This document shows, in pieces, positions 17,121-25,901 of a DNA stretch of 64,000 nucleotides; position 1 is the first letter of the stretch, and each line of letters begins with the position of its first letter. The stretch spans positions 11,447 through 75,446 of the forward strand of contig URPJ01000011.1 in assembly GCA_900549745.1 (NCBI GenBank), read 5' to 3'. The notes under the pieces are model-generated. The model was not told the origin of the DNA. It made no database searches and worked only from the letters and a program-made list of their open reading frames with translations. Made by a program: the position numbers and the translations under genes. This DNA comes from an uncultured Collinsella sp. GTDB lineage: Bacteria > Actinomycetota > Coriobacteriia > Coriobacteriales > Coriobacteriaceae.

Positions 17121-18374
17121 TTGACCGCCGCAACCACGCCTAAAAGTAAGCCAACCGCCGCCGCGCTCTCCCCCGCGCGCACCAAGCTCTGCCTGGCGCT
17201 GCTCGTGCTGTTGGGATTCTCGCTCGGCTGCTCCGAGTTCGTGGTCATCGGCATCGAAAGCGACTTGGCAACGGAACTCGGCATATCACTTGCCACTGCG
17301 GGCCAGCTCATCAGCGTGTTTGCGCTCGTCTACGCTATCGCGACGCCGGTGCTCGCGCTCAGCACGGGGCGATTCCGCCGCTACCAGCTGCTCGTGTGCT
17401 ATAGCGTCGTCTTTGTGCTCGGCAACCTGGTCATGGCGTTGGCTCCCAACTTCCAGGTGCTGTTTATCTCACGCATTGTCCTGGGCTCTGTCTCGGGTGC
17501 GCTGCTCGCCGTGGGCGTGACGTACATCCCTGAGCTGCTATCCCCGCAGCAAACCTCACTTGCCATCTCGGTCGTGTACGGCGCGTTTTCCGTGGCGATG
17601 GTCTTTGTGACCTCGATTGGCAAGTTTGTGGCCGACACACTCGATTGGCACGTGGCCATGTACGGCACGCTGACCTTTGCCGTTTTGATCTGTAGCGCGC
17701 TCGTGGCGTTTATGCCTCGCGCCGGGCAGACCGATGAGCCCGCCACCTTCCGCGAGCAGGCGGGGCTACTACGCGAGCCGAGTATCATCACCGGCATGCT
17801 CATCTTCTTGTTTGGCGTGGGCTCGGTCTACGTATTCTACGGCTACGTGACGCCTTATCTGGAGCAGGTGCTGGGCATGGATACCGTTCAGGCGAGCACC
17901 ACACTTATGGCCTATGGCGTGTTCTGCCTGATCTCGAACATCCTGGGCGGATGGATCGATGCGCGTTTTGGCATGAAGGCGCTGCTGGTTACGTTTGTGC
18001 TGCAGGCGGCGGCACTGCTCGGGCTGTTTGCCGTGGGCGCCGCCATGCCGCTCGCGCTGGTCTTTGTCTTTAGCCTGGCGATGCTCATGTACCTGTTCTC
18101 GGTGTCGTGCATCACGCACTTTATGGACGTGGCACGCAGCCGCCATCCCAAGTCGATGGTACTCGCAAGTTCGGTTGAGCCCATGGCGTTTAACGTCGGC
18201 ATCTCGTTTGGCACCGCAGTGGGCGGCGCCGTGGTAAGCGGAGTTGGCATTGCATATGTAGGCGCGGTCGGTGCCGTGTTCTCGCTTGTGGCCTGGGCGC
18301 TCACGCTGGTGACGATTAAGTTGGCTCGCTGGGAGCGCCGTCGTCAATCAGCACAGCCCCGGATGCAGGCATAG
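17121..18374 (+). CDS. MFS exporter of the AraJ/drug:H+ antiporter type (TTG start)
   Basis: This 417-residue protein has twelve predicted membrane helices and the early motif LGFSLGCSEFVVIGIESDLA and the A-motif-like STGRFRRYQLL of major-facilitator efflux permeases (AraJ/YdhP/Bcr-like). Substrate is unknown. No ATG fits the start; the best choice is TTG at 17121, eight bases after GGAG; a GTG at 17112 overlaps that ribosome-binding site. It is monocistronic and divergent from the membrane protein gene to its left. Confidence 0.85.
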   Translation: MTAATTPKSKPTAAALSPARTKLCLALLVLLGFSLGCSEFVVIGIESDLATELGISLATAGQLISVFALVYAIATPVLALSTGRFRRYQLLVCYSVVFVLGNLVMALAPNFQVLFISRIVLGSVSGALLAVGVTYIPELLSPQQTSLAISVVYGAFSVAMVFVTSIGKFVADTLDWHVAMYGTLTFAVLICSALVAFMPRAGQTDEPATFREQAGLLREPSIITGMLIFLFGVGSVYVFYGYVTPYLEQVLGMDTVQASTTLMAYGVFCLISNILGGWIDARFGMKALLVTFVLQAAALLGLFAVGAAMPLALVFVFSLAMLMYLFSVSCITHFMDVARSRHPKSMVLASSVEPMAFNVGISFGTAVGGAVVSGVGIAYVGAVGAVFSLVAWALTLVTIKLARWERRRQSAQPRMQA

Positions 18375-18460
18375 GGGCGAACATAGCCCAAGGTGGCGAG
18401 CAACCGGTGAAAACCGTCCCATACGAGTAGTGTTTATCCGCCTGCAAGCTCCAGCAGTGC

Positions 18461-18555
18461 AATTTCGTGTACTTCAGATACACACTTTTCCACTATTTCG
18501 TGTATTCCAAGTACATGAAATCGTACTAAACTATGTATCTGAAGTACACGAAATT
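18461..18555. promoter_or_regulatory. Nested inverted-repeat operator cluster before the AAA ATPase gene
   Basis: A perfect 21-bp inverted repeat (18461-18481 and 18535-18555, AATTTCGTGTACTTCAGATA plus one base) encloses a second inverted repeat (18495-18504 and 18512-18521, ATTTCGTGTA). Four half-sites of TTTCGTGTA therefore crowd into the 110 bases before the start codon at 18570, which suggests cooperative binding of a repressor. Confidence 0.7.
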
Positions 18556-18569
18556 GGAAAGGCGGCCCC

Positions 18570-19940
18570 ATGCGCAGATCAATCGAATCCGTTATCGAAT
18601 CATGGGCGACAAAGGACGCGTCGCGCCCCATCCTCATCCGTGGTGCGCGACGCGTAGGCAAAACGTACGTTGCCGAGGAAATCGGCAGACGAATCGCCGG
18701 CGATGCGTTTGTCAAACTCGACTTTCAGACCGATCTTGAGCTGATCGCTCCGCTGTTCGACTGTCCCACCGACGACGTTGACGCCATCGTGGCGCGAATC
18801 TCAGACTATAAACGCACCCCCATTCGCAAAGAAACCGCCTTCATCCTGTTTGACGAGGTGCAGCTCTGCGAACGGGCGCTCAACTCGCTTCGCTTTTTTT
18901 CGGGTTCGGGCTGGCGCATATGCGCGACCGGCAGTCAGCTCGGCGTCGCCACGCGCAAGCGCAAGTTGCCTTTTCCCAGCGGCGTTCGTCAAGAGACCAT
19001 GCATCCTATGTCGTTCGAGGAGTTTCTCTGGGCGCTCGACGAGGAGCAGATGGCCAATGCCATTCGTACCCACGCCGGCACGCTCGAGACCTACGCCGCG
19101 CACCAAGCCGCGCTCAGCCTGTTTCATCGATACCAGATCGTGGGCGGCATGCCCGCCGCCGTCAACGCATATCGCAAGACGTTATCCATCGAGGATGCGC
19201 GCGTCGAGCAGCGCGAAATCGACGAGACCTATACCGCCGATATGACCGACCCCGAAAACGGGATCAGCGGCGTGGCGGCGCGCAAGGTCTGGCGCTCCAT
19301 TCCGTCCCAGCTGCTGAGATCGTCCACAAAAAAATTCAAGTACTCCGAGGTCGAACGCGGAGGCCGTCGCGCCAAGCTTATCGAGCCGCTCGACTGGCTC
19401 GAAGGCGCCGGCATCATATCGGTCAACAACCTGACCGAAGGCATCGAGCCTCCCCTCGTTCCCTTCGACGACGAAGATGGAAGTTTCTTTAAGGTCTATC
19501 TTCTCGATACCGGCCTCATGTTCTACAAACTCGGCATCAACCCGCGGCTCTGGCTCGACCTCAAAGAGGATTCCGCCATAGCGCTATCTTCCGACTTCCG
19601 AGGCGCCCTGGCGGAAAACTCGGTCATGCAAGCATTTTCGGGCAATAGCTTGCAGACGTATTACTGGGTGCCGCCGTCGTCTTGGAAGACGACCGGCGAG
19701 CTCGATTTTTTACTTCAGACCGACCGTATGGAAATTGTGCCCGTCGAAGTAAAGTCCGCACGTAACGTGCGCGCGAGAACCCTCGGGTCGTTTATGGACA
19801 AAGCCCGATCGCCATATGCCTACATTTTGTCCGAGAACAATTTTTCCCGCAGCGAAACCGATGACGGGCGCGAGCTGCGCCACCTCCCCTTGTACGCAGC
19901 GGGCTTTATTGGAGCAAACTGCCTCAAGAGCAGTCTGTAA
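18570..19940 (+). CDS. AAA-type ATPase with DUF4143 domain (1)
   Basis: This 456-residue protein has an N-terminal AAA_14 ATPase domain with Walker A IRGARRVGKTYVAEEIG (GxxxxGKT) and Walker B FILFDEVQLCE, a sensor-like ICATGSQLG, then a C-terminal DUF4143 region with a nuclease-like GELDFLLQTDRMEIVPVEVKS (D/E-x-K pattern of PD-(D/E)XK folds). Such proteins are widespread and strain-variable; the role is unknown, with links to stress and defence only suggested. The ATG follows GGAAAGGCGG. A cluster of inverted repeats precedes it. Confidence 0.85.
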   Translation: MRRSIESVIESWATKDASRPILIRGARRVGKTYVAEEIGRRIAGDAFVKLDFQTDLELIAPLFDCPTDDVDAIVARISDYKRTPIRKETAFILFDEVQLCERALNSLRFFSGSGWRICATGSQLGVATRKRKLPFPSGVRQETMHPMSFEEFLWALDEEQMANAIRTHAGTLETYAAHQAALSLFHRYQIVGGMPAAVNAYRKTLSIEDARVEQREIDETYTADMTDPENGISGVAARKVWRSIPSQLLRSSTKKFKYSEVERGGRRAKLIEPLDWLEGAGIISVNNLTEGIEPPLVPFDDEDGSFFKVYLLDTGLMFYKLGINPRLWLDLKEDSAIALSSDFRGALAENSVMQAFSGNSLQTYYWVPPSSWKTTGELDFLLQTDRMEIVPVEVKSARNVRARTLGSFMDKARSPYAYILSENNFSRSETDDGRELRHLPLYAAGFIGANCLKSSL

Positions 19941-19973
19941 GCCCTGCGCGACCGCCTAGAAAGGAAGCCGCTC

Positions 19974-20423
19974 ATGCAACGCATTCTTTTTATCTGCTAT
20001 GGAAATATCTGTCGCTCGACGATGGCTGAGTCCGTGTTTACCGAGCTGGTGCGGCGCGCCGGGCGCGCGGGCGAGTTTGTCATTGACTCCGCTGCGACCT
20101 CAACTGAGGAGATCGGCAACCCGCCGCATCATGGCACGGTCGCCAAGCTGCGCGAAGTCGGGATTCCCGTCGTTGCGCACCGTGCCCGCCAGGTGCGTCG
20201 CGCGGAGTATGGCGACTGGGATCACATTGTCTATATGGATGCTGAGAACGCGCGGGGCCTGCGTCGCATCTTTGGCGACGCAGGCCCCGACGGAAAGATT
20301 ACGCGCTTGCTCGATTGGACCGAGTGTCCCGGCGACGTGGCCGACCCCTGGTACACCGGCAATTTCGATGCCACCTACCGCGATGTGCTCGCCGGTTGCA
20401 CCGCTATGCTCGAGCAGCTGTAG
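19974..20423 (+). CDS. Low-molecular-weight protein-tyrosine phosphatase
   Basis: This 149-residue cytoplasmic enzyme removes phosphate from phosphotyrosine (or phosphoarginine) residues. The P loop is CYGNICRS (Cys8, Arg14) right after the first strand, and the general acid lies in DPWYTGNFDATY near residue 122. Length matches the family. It starts 33 bases after the AAA ATPase gene with GAAAGGAAG upstream, so the two are likely co-transcribed. Confidence 0.94.
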   Translation: MQRILFICYGNICRSTMAESVFTELVRRAGRAGEFVIDSAATSTEEIGNPPHHGTVAKLREVGIPVVAHRARQVRRAEYGDWDHIVYMDAENARGLRRIFGDAGPDGKITRLLDWTECPGDVADPWYTGNFDATYRDVLAGCTAMLEQL

Positions 20424-20460
20424 GTTCGTGGGCGCACGAACCGCGCCCACGGCATAAATC

Positions 20461-20524
20461 GAGCGTAGATTTTCTCCCACTTTGAGCGTTCAAGTGCGCT
20501 CTATACGGGAGAAAATCCACACTC
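20461..20524. repeat. Inverted repeat between convergent genes
   Basis: GAGCGTAGATTTTCTCCC (20461-20478) faces GGGAGAAAATCCACACTC (20507-20524), 16 of 18 pairs. It sits between the phosphatase and the second ATPase gene and could act as a two-way terminator. A half copy of the ACAAAGGGAC family follows at 20529-20545, touching the stop codon of the ATPase gene. Confidence 0.7.
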
Positions 20525-20548
20525 ATGAATGTGACAAAGGGACTGGCC

Positions 20549-21910
20549 CTAGACCGGCTTGACCTCCAGCTTAATCCCCTTGGCACAGGAGTCGCCCAAA
20601 ACATCCGAAAGGGCCCAGGTCGCATATAGAGGCAAATAGAGAACCGCTCCGTTGCGCTCAACGTTGCCTCTCGAGAAAACAATCCCGAGCCTTACGCCAT
20701 ATTCAGCCGTATCAAGCACATGACCGAGCGCAGCGTGCGCGTGGTAATAGGAGCCCGATTTAACCTCGATCGGAACAGCCGTCCCATCCGGTCCATCGAC
20801 CGCAAAGTCCACTTCACCGCGCTTTTTTGTCTGATAGTAGTAAAGCTGGCGATTTTGGGCAGCCAGCTGCTGGGCCACCACGTTTTCGTAAATGCCGCCC
20901 AGATTGGGCTCCTTGCTATCAAGATACGCCGCTTGGGCGACTCCAACGGGGTAGCGCGCCATCAACATGCCCGTATCCGATTGATATAGCTTGAACTGCG
21001 ATGGCCGCGCCGTCTTGAGCAGGGGCGATTTTGGCTCGGTTACGATATCGGCTTTGAGAGCAACGCCGGCATCGACAAGCCATACAAAATCTCGCTGATA
21101 CTTCTCGTAGTAAGCCTTGGGGTCAATGGAATTGAGCACGAAGCGCTTGTTTTCGCCCTCGAGCATAATAGGGAGCTGATCGTAGATGCTCTGCACCTGC
21201 AGGGCTCGCCCGTTTGCATACTTGGAGATATCCCGCCGGTACTGTTCGTTGAGCTCTGACTGTAGCCGACGAACAGAGGCAAGGTCGCCCTGCGTGTCAA
21301 GGAAACGCTGCACAACCTCCGGCATTCCGCCGACAACGGTATAGGTCCTGAAGTTTGCCATCATCGCGTCATGAATGTAATCAGGAATGGGCCTCTCGCT
21401 GATACACGCGTCACGTATCGTTTGACGAGCCCCCTCGCTCACCCCGATTGCCCAGCAAAACTCCTCAAAATCGAGCGGGAACATCCTAAGCTCGTGGACA
21501 TACCCCACGGGATAGGACCTGACGCCCTTGAGCTGGGTCCCGAGCATTGACCCCGAAAACGCCCAACGGCACCTCCCGTCCTCAACAAGGAACTTTGCCA
21601 TCGTCATGATGTCGGGGGCCTCTTGGACCTCATCGATAAACACGAGCGTTTTGCCTGGTGCAATCGACTTTCCCGAAAGAAGCGTCACCCTGCTGATGAA
21701 ATCATCGGCATCCCGCGCCTCGAGAAGAGCATCTTTTGCCTGGCGATTTTCCATGAGGTTAAGCTCGATGTAGGTTGCATGGTTGGCTTTGCCAAATGCG
21801 CGAATCGAATAGCTTTTGCCAATCTGGCGAGAACCCGTAATGAACAAGGCCTTTTGCTCGGAAGACTTCAGCCAACGCTCCAGCTCTGCCGCTATTTTCC
21901 TGCGCAGCAT
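20549..21910 (-). CDS. AAA-type ATPase with DUF4143 domain (2)
   Basis: This 453-residue protein has Walker A ITGSRQIGKSYSIRAFG, Walker B TLVFIDEVQEAP, and the C-terminal DUF4143/nuclease-like region KKRGEVDFAVDGPDG followed by VPIEVKSGSYY. It shares the architecture, not close sequence, with the ATPase at 18570-19940. Start at 21910 follows GAGGGGAGAG; an ATG eight codons upstream is possible. Upstream are two direct repeats (TCAAATGAAATGCA) that may be regulatory. Function unknown. Confidence 0.83.
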   Translation of the reverse strand: MLRRKIAAELERWLKSSEQKALFITGSRQIGKSYSIRAFGKANHATYIELNLMENRQAKDALLEARDADDFISRVTLLSGKSIAPGKTLVFIDEVQEAPDIMTMAKFLVEDGRCRWAFSGSMLGTQLKGVRSYPVGYVHELRMFPLDFEEFCWAIGVSEGARQTIRDACISERPIPDYIHDAMMANFRTYTVVGGMPEVVQRFLDTQGDLASVRRLQSELNEQYRRDISKYANGRALQVQSIYDQLPIMLEGENKRFVLNSIDPKAYYEKYQRDFVWLVDAGVALKADIVTEPKSPLLKTARPSQFKLYQSDTGMLMARYPVGVAQAAYLDSKEPNLGGIYENVVAQQLAAQNRQLYYYQTKKRGEVDFAVDGPDGTAVPIEVKSGSYYHAHAALGHVLDTAEYGVRLGIVFSRGNVERNGAVLYLPLYATWALSDVLGDSCAKGIKLEVKPV

Positions 21911-21951
21911 AGGCTCTCCCCTCAGTGTCATCAAATGAAATGCAAAGTTTT

Positions 21952-22014
21952 ATACGCTTGATTATCGATGAGACGCAGAATTTTTAGAATCTAAAATCAA
22001 ATGAAATGCAGAGA
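21952..22014. repeat. Direct repeat upstream of the second DUF4143 gene
   Basis: ATCAAATGAAATGCA followed by AAG or GAG occurs twice about 47-50 bases apart, just upstream of the ATPase start on the minus strand; possible operator pair. Confidence 0.5.
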
Positions 22015-22051
22015 TTTGAGATTATAAGCAAAAGAAGGGGCACCACCGGCG

Positions 22052-22084
22052 AATGTGGCAAAGGGGCTGTCCCTTTGCCACATT
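22052..22084. repeat. Palindrome of the ACAAAGGGAC family
   Basis: AATGTGGCAAAGGG (22052-22065) and CCCTTTGCCACATT (22071-22084) are perfect complements. It lies 8 bases from the stop of the TIGR04076-like gene and may terminate it. Confidence 0.8.
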
Positions 22085-22092
22085 GCGCTCGA

Positions 22093-22422
22093 CTACTCGT
22101 CAACGATCTCGGCAAGCCAGACGTTCAGCGTATCGACCTCGGGGCAGCAGAACTTTGCCGTACCGGGCTCGTTGCCAGGCACGGTTCCGCCATAGCGCAG
22201 GATATCGATATAGGGAAAGCCCACATGGCAGGCCATGGCGCACATCTTGCCGCGGTCTCGGTCGAAGTCGAAGACGTCTCCCGGCTTGTGCCCGTGGTGA
22301 CAACGGCACGCACCCAGCTGGTCCACGCAGCTCACGCGGATGCACGGACGCTTGCCCCGCGGCGCGCCGAGCGGCTTGTTCTCGCCCACAGGCTTGGCGC
22401 CGCCCTCGCCAGCATTACTCAT
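22093..22422 (-). CDS. Small cysteine-rich protein, TIGR04076-like
   Basis: This 109-residue protein has eight or so cysteines in the pattern CxxCRCHHGHKPGDVFDF, KMCAMACHVGFPYIDILRYGG and KFCCPEVDTL, which resembles the TIGR04076 family of unknown function. The cysteines could bind a metal. The gene overlaps the end of the pyridoxal kinase gene by 8 bases and is surely in its operon. Family assignment is from memory of the motif order. Confidence 0.55.
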   Translation of the reverse strand: MSNAGEGGAKPVGENKPLGAPRGKRPCIRVSCVDQLGACRCHHGHKPGDVFDFDRDRGKMCAMACHVGFPYIDILRYGGTVPGNEPGTAKFCCPEVDTLNVWLAEIVDE

Positions 22423-23239
22423 GGTCGATCACATCCAGGCAGGCCTCGATGGGAAGGCCAGCCGACTTGTCCTCTTGGTCGGCATTGCGCTCGATAAGCT
22501 CAGCCACCACGCGCATGGCATCGGACGTCGCGCGCTGCAGACTCCAACCTGCCATAACGCGGCCGACGAGCACCGCCGAGAACGTGTCGCCCGTGCCCGG
22601 GAAATAGACCGGGATCAGGTCGAAGGGAATCGTGAAGTACTCCCCCGCCACATGGTCGTAACCGATGACGACATTCGCACCGTCGACCACAGCGCTCGTA
22701 ATGACCACCGACTTGGCACCCAGGACACGCACGGCGTCCACAAGGGCGCGGGCCTCATCGGGCGTAATTTGCTCGGCAATAGGCCTATCGGCAAGCAGGC
22801 ACGCCTCGGTATAGTTGGGCACCGCGTAGTCTGCGCACTCCAGCAGGTGCCGCATAAGGCCAATCGTGGACTCGGGCACACCCGCATAGAGCTTGCCGTT
22901 GTCGCCCATGATGGGGTCGACGAACACCTTGGTGCCCTTTTGCGCGCGGCGGTGGCAAAAGTCCGAGATAATGCGCGTCTCTTCCTCGGTCACGATAAAG
23001 CCGGTCGAGATGGCATCGAACTCAAAGCCGAGCTCCTCCCAGATGGCGAGGCTCTGGCGGACATACTCCGTGGTGTCGTGGATGTAGAACTTGGGGTAGT
23101 TGAGCGTATCGGAAACGAGGGCCGTCGGCAGGTTGTGAATGCGATAGCCCATGTGCGACAGCACCGGCAGCATGGCGGAAAGCGCGACCTTGCCGTAACC
23201 GCACATATCGTTGATCAGCAGCAGCTGAGTATTCTTCAT
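22415..23239 (-). CDS. pdxY: Pyridoxal/pyridoxamine kinase (PfkB-like fold)
   Basis: This 274-residue enzyme phosphorylates pyridoxal or pyridoxamine in the B6 salvage route. The start LLINDMCGYGKVALSAMLPVLSHMG matches the PdxY/PdxK group (substrate loop), VFVDPIMGDNGKLY is the conserved central motif, and the anion-hole loop FPGTGDTFSAVLVG carries the catalytic Asp. Start at 23239 follows AGGGGGA. It could alternatively act on hydroxymethylpyrimidine, but the VDPIMGDNG motif favours B6 vitamers. Confidence 0.87.
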   Translation of the reverse strand: MKNTQLLLINDMCGYGKVALSAMLPVLSHMGYRIHNLPTALVSDTLNYPKFYIHDTTEYVRQSLAIWEELGFEFDAISTGFIVTEEETRIISDFCHRRAQKGTKVFVDPIMGDNGKLYAGVPESTIGLMRHLLECADYAVPNYTEACLLADRPIAEQITPDEARALVDAVRVLGAKSVVITSAVVDGANVVIGYDHVAGEYFTIPFDLIPVYFPGTGDTFSAVLVGRVMAGWSLQRATSDAMRVVAELIERNADQEDKSAGLPIEACLDVIDHE

Positions 23240-23362
23240 GAGTGTCCCCCTTGGTTCGGGCGCGGCGCAGCAGCGCCACAGTGCGACTAAGTGTAGCGCA
23301 GGGAGCACGGCAGGCGGGCGCTGGCGCCGTGGAGGGCAAATTGTTGCGGAAAGGTTTCGGAA

Positions 23363-23395
23363 AATGATCCCTTTTCCTCCGTCCCCAAGGGATCA
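23363..23395. repeat. TGATCC-family repeat, single arm
   Basis: AATGATCCCTTTTCC, TCCGTCCCC and AAGGGATCA: the same unit as at 8771-8858, here with its own short palindrome (TGATCCCTT/AAGGGATCA). It lies between the divergent pdxY and marR genes. Confidence 0.75.
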
Positions 23396-23506
23396 CATGC
23401 ACCGAAGCGGACCGTGGCGGAATCACAGATTGCTGCTTAGGAACGCTTGCAGCGTCGAGCGGTTACGGCGTTTGGCAAAACTCCGTAACTTAATAAGTTT
23501 GGTACC

Positions 23507-23535
23507 TTGACATTGATTTCTTATGCTCCTAGATT
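23507..23535 (+). promoter_or_regulatory. Promoter of the marR-ABC operon
   Basis: TTGACA (23507-23512, perfect) and TAGATT (23530-23535) are 17 nt apart. Confidence 0.7.
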
Positions 23536-23569
23536 AGTTAGGCACAAAACAATTCCACTACCTAACTAA
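23534..23569. promoter_or_regulatory. Inverted-repeat operator, probably for the MarR regulator
   Basis: TTAGTTAGG and CCTAACTAA are perfect 9-bp arms 18 bases apart, directly downstream of and touching the -10 box. This is the classic place for MarR autorepression. Confidence 0.65.
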
Positions 23570-23590
23570 AGAAAGGAGCGAAGCTTAGAT

Positions 23591-24094
23591 ATGTGTGTTG
23601 AACCACTCGTCCTTCCACATGAGCCCGGCGGTGACCCGTCGCAACCGGTAGACATACCCGAAGCGGTCAGCGCCGAAGACAAGCTTGCCAAGCGCATCCT
23701 CAATGGCCTGGGCTTTTGCGGCCATTACATGCATTTTCATGGCGGAGGCGTGTCCGGCAAGGCGCCCATCATCTGCCTGCTGGCCAAGCAACCCGGCGGC
23801 GAGATGTCGCAGCAGGAACTCGGCATGCACTTTGACCTCAAGCCGGGGTCGCTTTCCGAGATCCTGTCCAAACTCGAGCTCAACGGCCTCATCGAGCGCA
23901 GCCGTAACCCCAAGGATCGACGGCAGCTCACCATTCGCCTGACCGAAACCGGCCGGGAAAACGCCCGCATCGACCAGGCAGCCCGCATTCGCTTTAGAGA
24001 GCAGGCCTTTGGTGCCCTCACCCACGACGAGCGCGAGCAGCTCGCCGAAATGCTCGAGAAAATCCGTGTAACCTGGGAGGAACTGGATGATTAA
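23591..24094 (+). CDS. MarR-family transcriptional regulator
   Basis: This 167-residue protein has the winged helix-turn-helix at about residues 60-120 (MSQQELGMHFDLKPGSLSEILSKLELNGLIERSRNPKDRRQ, with the wing at NPKDRRQLTIRLT). It is followed, with an 8-base overlap, by two ABC exporter genes, so it most likely represses the operon until a toxic ligand binds. AAAGGAG is about 12 bases before the ATG, a slightly long spacing. Confidence 0.9.
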   Translation: MCVEPLVLPHEPGGDPSQPVDIPEAVSAEDKLAKRILNGLGFCGHYMHFHGGGVSGKAPIICLLAKQPGGEMSQQELGMHFDLKPGSLSEILSKLELNGLIERSRNPKDRRQLTIRLTETGRENARIDQAARIRFREQAFGALTHDEREQLAEMLEKIRVTWEELDD

Positions 24095-25901
24095 AACCCT
24101 CATGGGCAGCATCCGCGACTATATAAAAGTCACCGTTGCCACGCCGTTGCTCGTGCTTGGCGAGGTGCTCTGCGAGATGCTGATTCCATTTATCACCGCC
24201 AACCTGATCGACGCCATCAAAGATGGCACCACCGTAGCCGAGATGCTTCCCACCGCGGGCTTTTTGGTGCTCATCGCGCTGACGTCGCTTGCTTTTGGCG
24301 CCGCTGCCGGCGTCACCTGCAGCCATGCGAGTTGCGGCTTCGCTAAGAACCTGCGTCACGACCTGTTCTACAAGATCCAGACGTTCAGCTTTGCCAACAT
24401 CGATGAGTTCTCGAGCTCCTCGCTCGTCACGCGCCTGACCACCGATATCAACAACGTGCAGCAGGCCTTTATGATGATCATCCGTATCGCCGTGCGCGCG
24501 CCGCTGGTATTGATCTTCGCCTTTACCATGGCATTTATCATGGGCGGCAGCGTCGCCATGGTCTACCTGGTCATCATTCCGCTGCTGGGCTTTGGGCTGT
24601 TCTTTATCATCTTTAAGGTGCGTCCCATCTTCTCGCGCGTGTTCCACAAGTACGACGCCCTTAACGAGTCCGTCGAGGAAAACGTCACCGGCATGCGCGT
24701 GGTCAAGAGCTACGTGCGCGAAGACTTTGAGAAGGAGAAGTTCGCGACCGCCGCACGCGACGTCCAGATGGACTTCACCCGCGCCGAGAAGCTGCTTGCC
24801 TTTAACAACCCCATGATGAACATCTGCGTCAACGGCGCGTTTGTCGTCATCATCTACCTGGGCTCCAAGCTCATCATCACGAGCCAGGGCACGCTGTTCG
24901 ACGTGGGCCAGCTCTCCTCGATCTTTACCTATGGCTTCCAAATCCTCATGAGCCTGATGCAGCTATCGATGATCTTTGTCATGGTGACCATGGCCGACGA
25001 ATCGGCGCACCGCATCACCGAGGTGCTGGCCGCCGAGCCCACGATCGCCGATCCCGCCGAGCCCGTGCTCGAGGTCGCCGATGGCTCCATCGACTTTGAC
25101 CACGTGAGCTTTAAGTATTCCGCGCATGCGAAGCGCCAGGCGCTCGACGATATCGACCTGCACATTAAGAGCGGCGAGACCATCGGCATCATCGGCGGCA
25201 CCGGCTCGGCCAAGTCCACGCTCGTAAACCTCATCGCCCGCCTGTACGACGCCACCGAGGGTACCGTGCGCGTGGGCGGCGTGGATGTACGCGACTACGA
25301 CTTGGACGCCCTGCGCCACCAGGTGGCCATGGTGCTGCAGAAAAACGTGCTGTTTAGCGGCACGATTGCCGAGAACCTGCGTTGGGGCGACCCGAACGCC
25401 ACCGACGAAGAGGTCCGCGAGGCCGCGCATCTGGCCTGCGCCGACGAGTTTGTCGACGGCTTCCCCAAGGGCTATGACACCTGGATCGAACAGGGCGGCT
25501 CCAATGTTTCCGGCGGTCAGAAGCAGCGCCTGTGCATTGCGCGTGCCCTGCTGCGTCGCCCCAAGATCTTGATCCTGGACGACTCCACGAGCGCCGTCGA
25601 CACCAAGACCGACGCCAAGATTCGCGCAGGGCTGGCAAGCTATCTGCCCAACACGACCAAGCTCATCATCGCCCAGCGCATTAGCTCCGTGCAGGACGCA
25701 GACCGCATCATCGTCATGGAGGGCGGCCGCATCGCGCAGATCGGTAACCACGACGAGCTGCTCAAGACGAGCGAGATCTACCGCGAGACCTTTACCTCGC
25801 AGAACAAGATGTCTGCCGAGGGCGAAGAGGCCGTCGAGGCCGACACCGAGGCATCCGTAACGCAAGCTCAGACCCAGGAAGGAGGCGAGGCACATGAGTA
25901 A
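24087..25901 (+). CDS. Heterodimeric ABC exporter half-transporter A (degenerate site)
   Basis: This 604-residue half-transporter has six membrane helices (about 1-320) and a C-terminal ATPase. Walker A is GGTGSAKST, the signature NVSGGQKQR, but Walker B is followed by Asp (ILILDDSTSAVD) instead of the catalytic Glu. That is the pattern of the inactive-site subunit in BmrCD/LmrCD/TM287-288-like multidrug exporters. It overlaps both neighbours by 8 bases, so the three genes are coupled. The C-terminal ~30 residues are acidic and low-complexity. Confidence 0.92.
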   Translation: MIKTLMGSIRDYIKVTVATPLLVLGEVLCEMLIPFITANLIDAIKDGTTVAEMLPTAGFLVLIALTSLAFGAAAGVTCSHASCGFAKNLRHDLFYKIQTFSFANIDEFSSSSLVTRLTTDINNVQQAFMMIIRIAVRAPLVLIFAFTMAFIMGGSVAMVYLVIIPLLGFGLFFIIFKVRPIFSRVFHKYDALNESVEENVTGMRVVKSYVREDFEKEKFATAARDVQMDFTRAEKLLAFNNPMMNICVNGAFVVIIYLGSKLIITSQGTLFDVGQLSSIFTYGFQILMSLMQLSMIFVMVTMADESAHRITEVLAAEPTIADPAEPVLEVADGSIDFDHVSFKYSAHAKRQALDDIDLHIKSGETIGIIGGTGSAKSTLVNLIARLYDATEGTVRVGGVDVRDYDLDALRHQVAMVLQKNVLFSGTIAENLRWGDPNATDEEVREAAHLACADEFVDGFPKGYDTWIEQGGSNVSGGQKQRLCIARALLRRPKILILDDSTSAVDTKTDAKIRAGLASYLPNTTKLIIAQRISSVQDADRIIVMEGGRIAQIGNHDELLKTSEIYRETFTSQNKMSAEGEEAVEADTEASVTQAQTQEGGEAHE

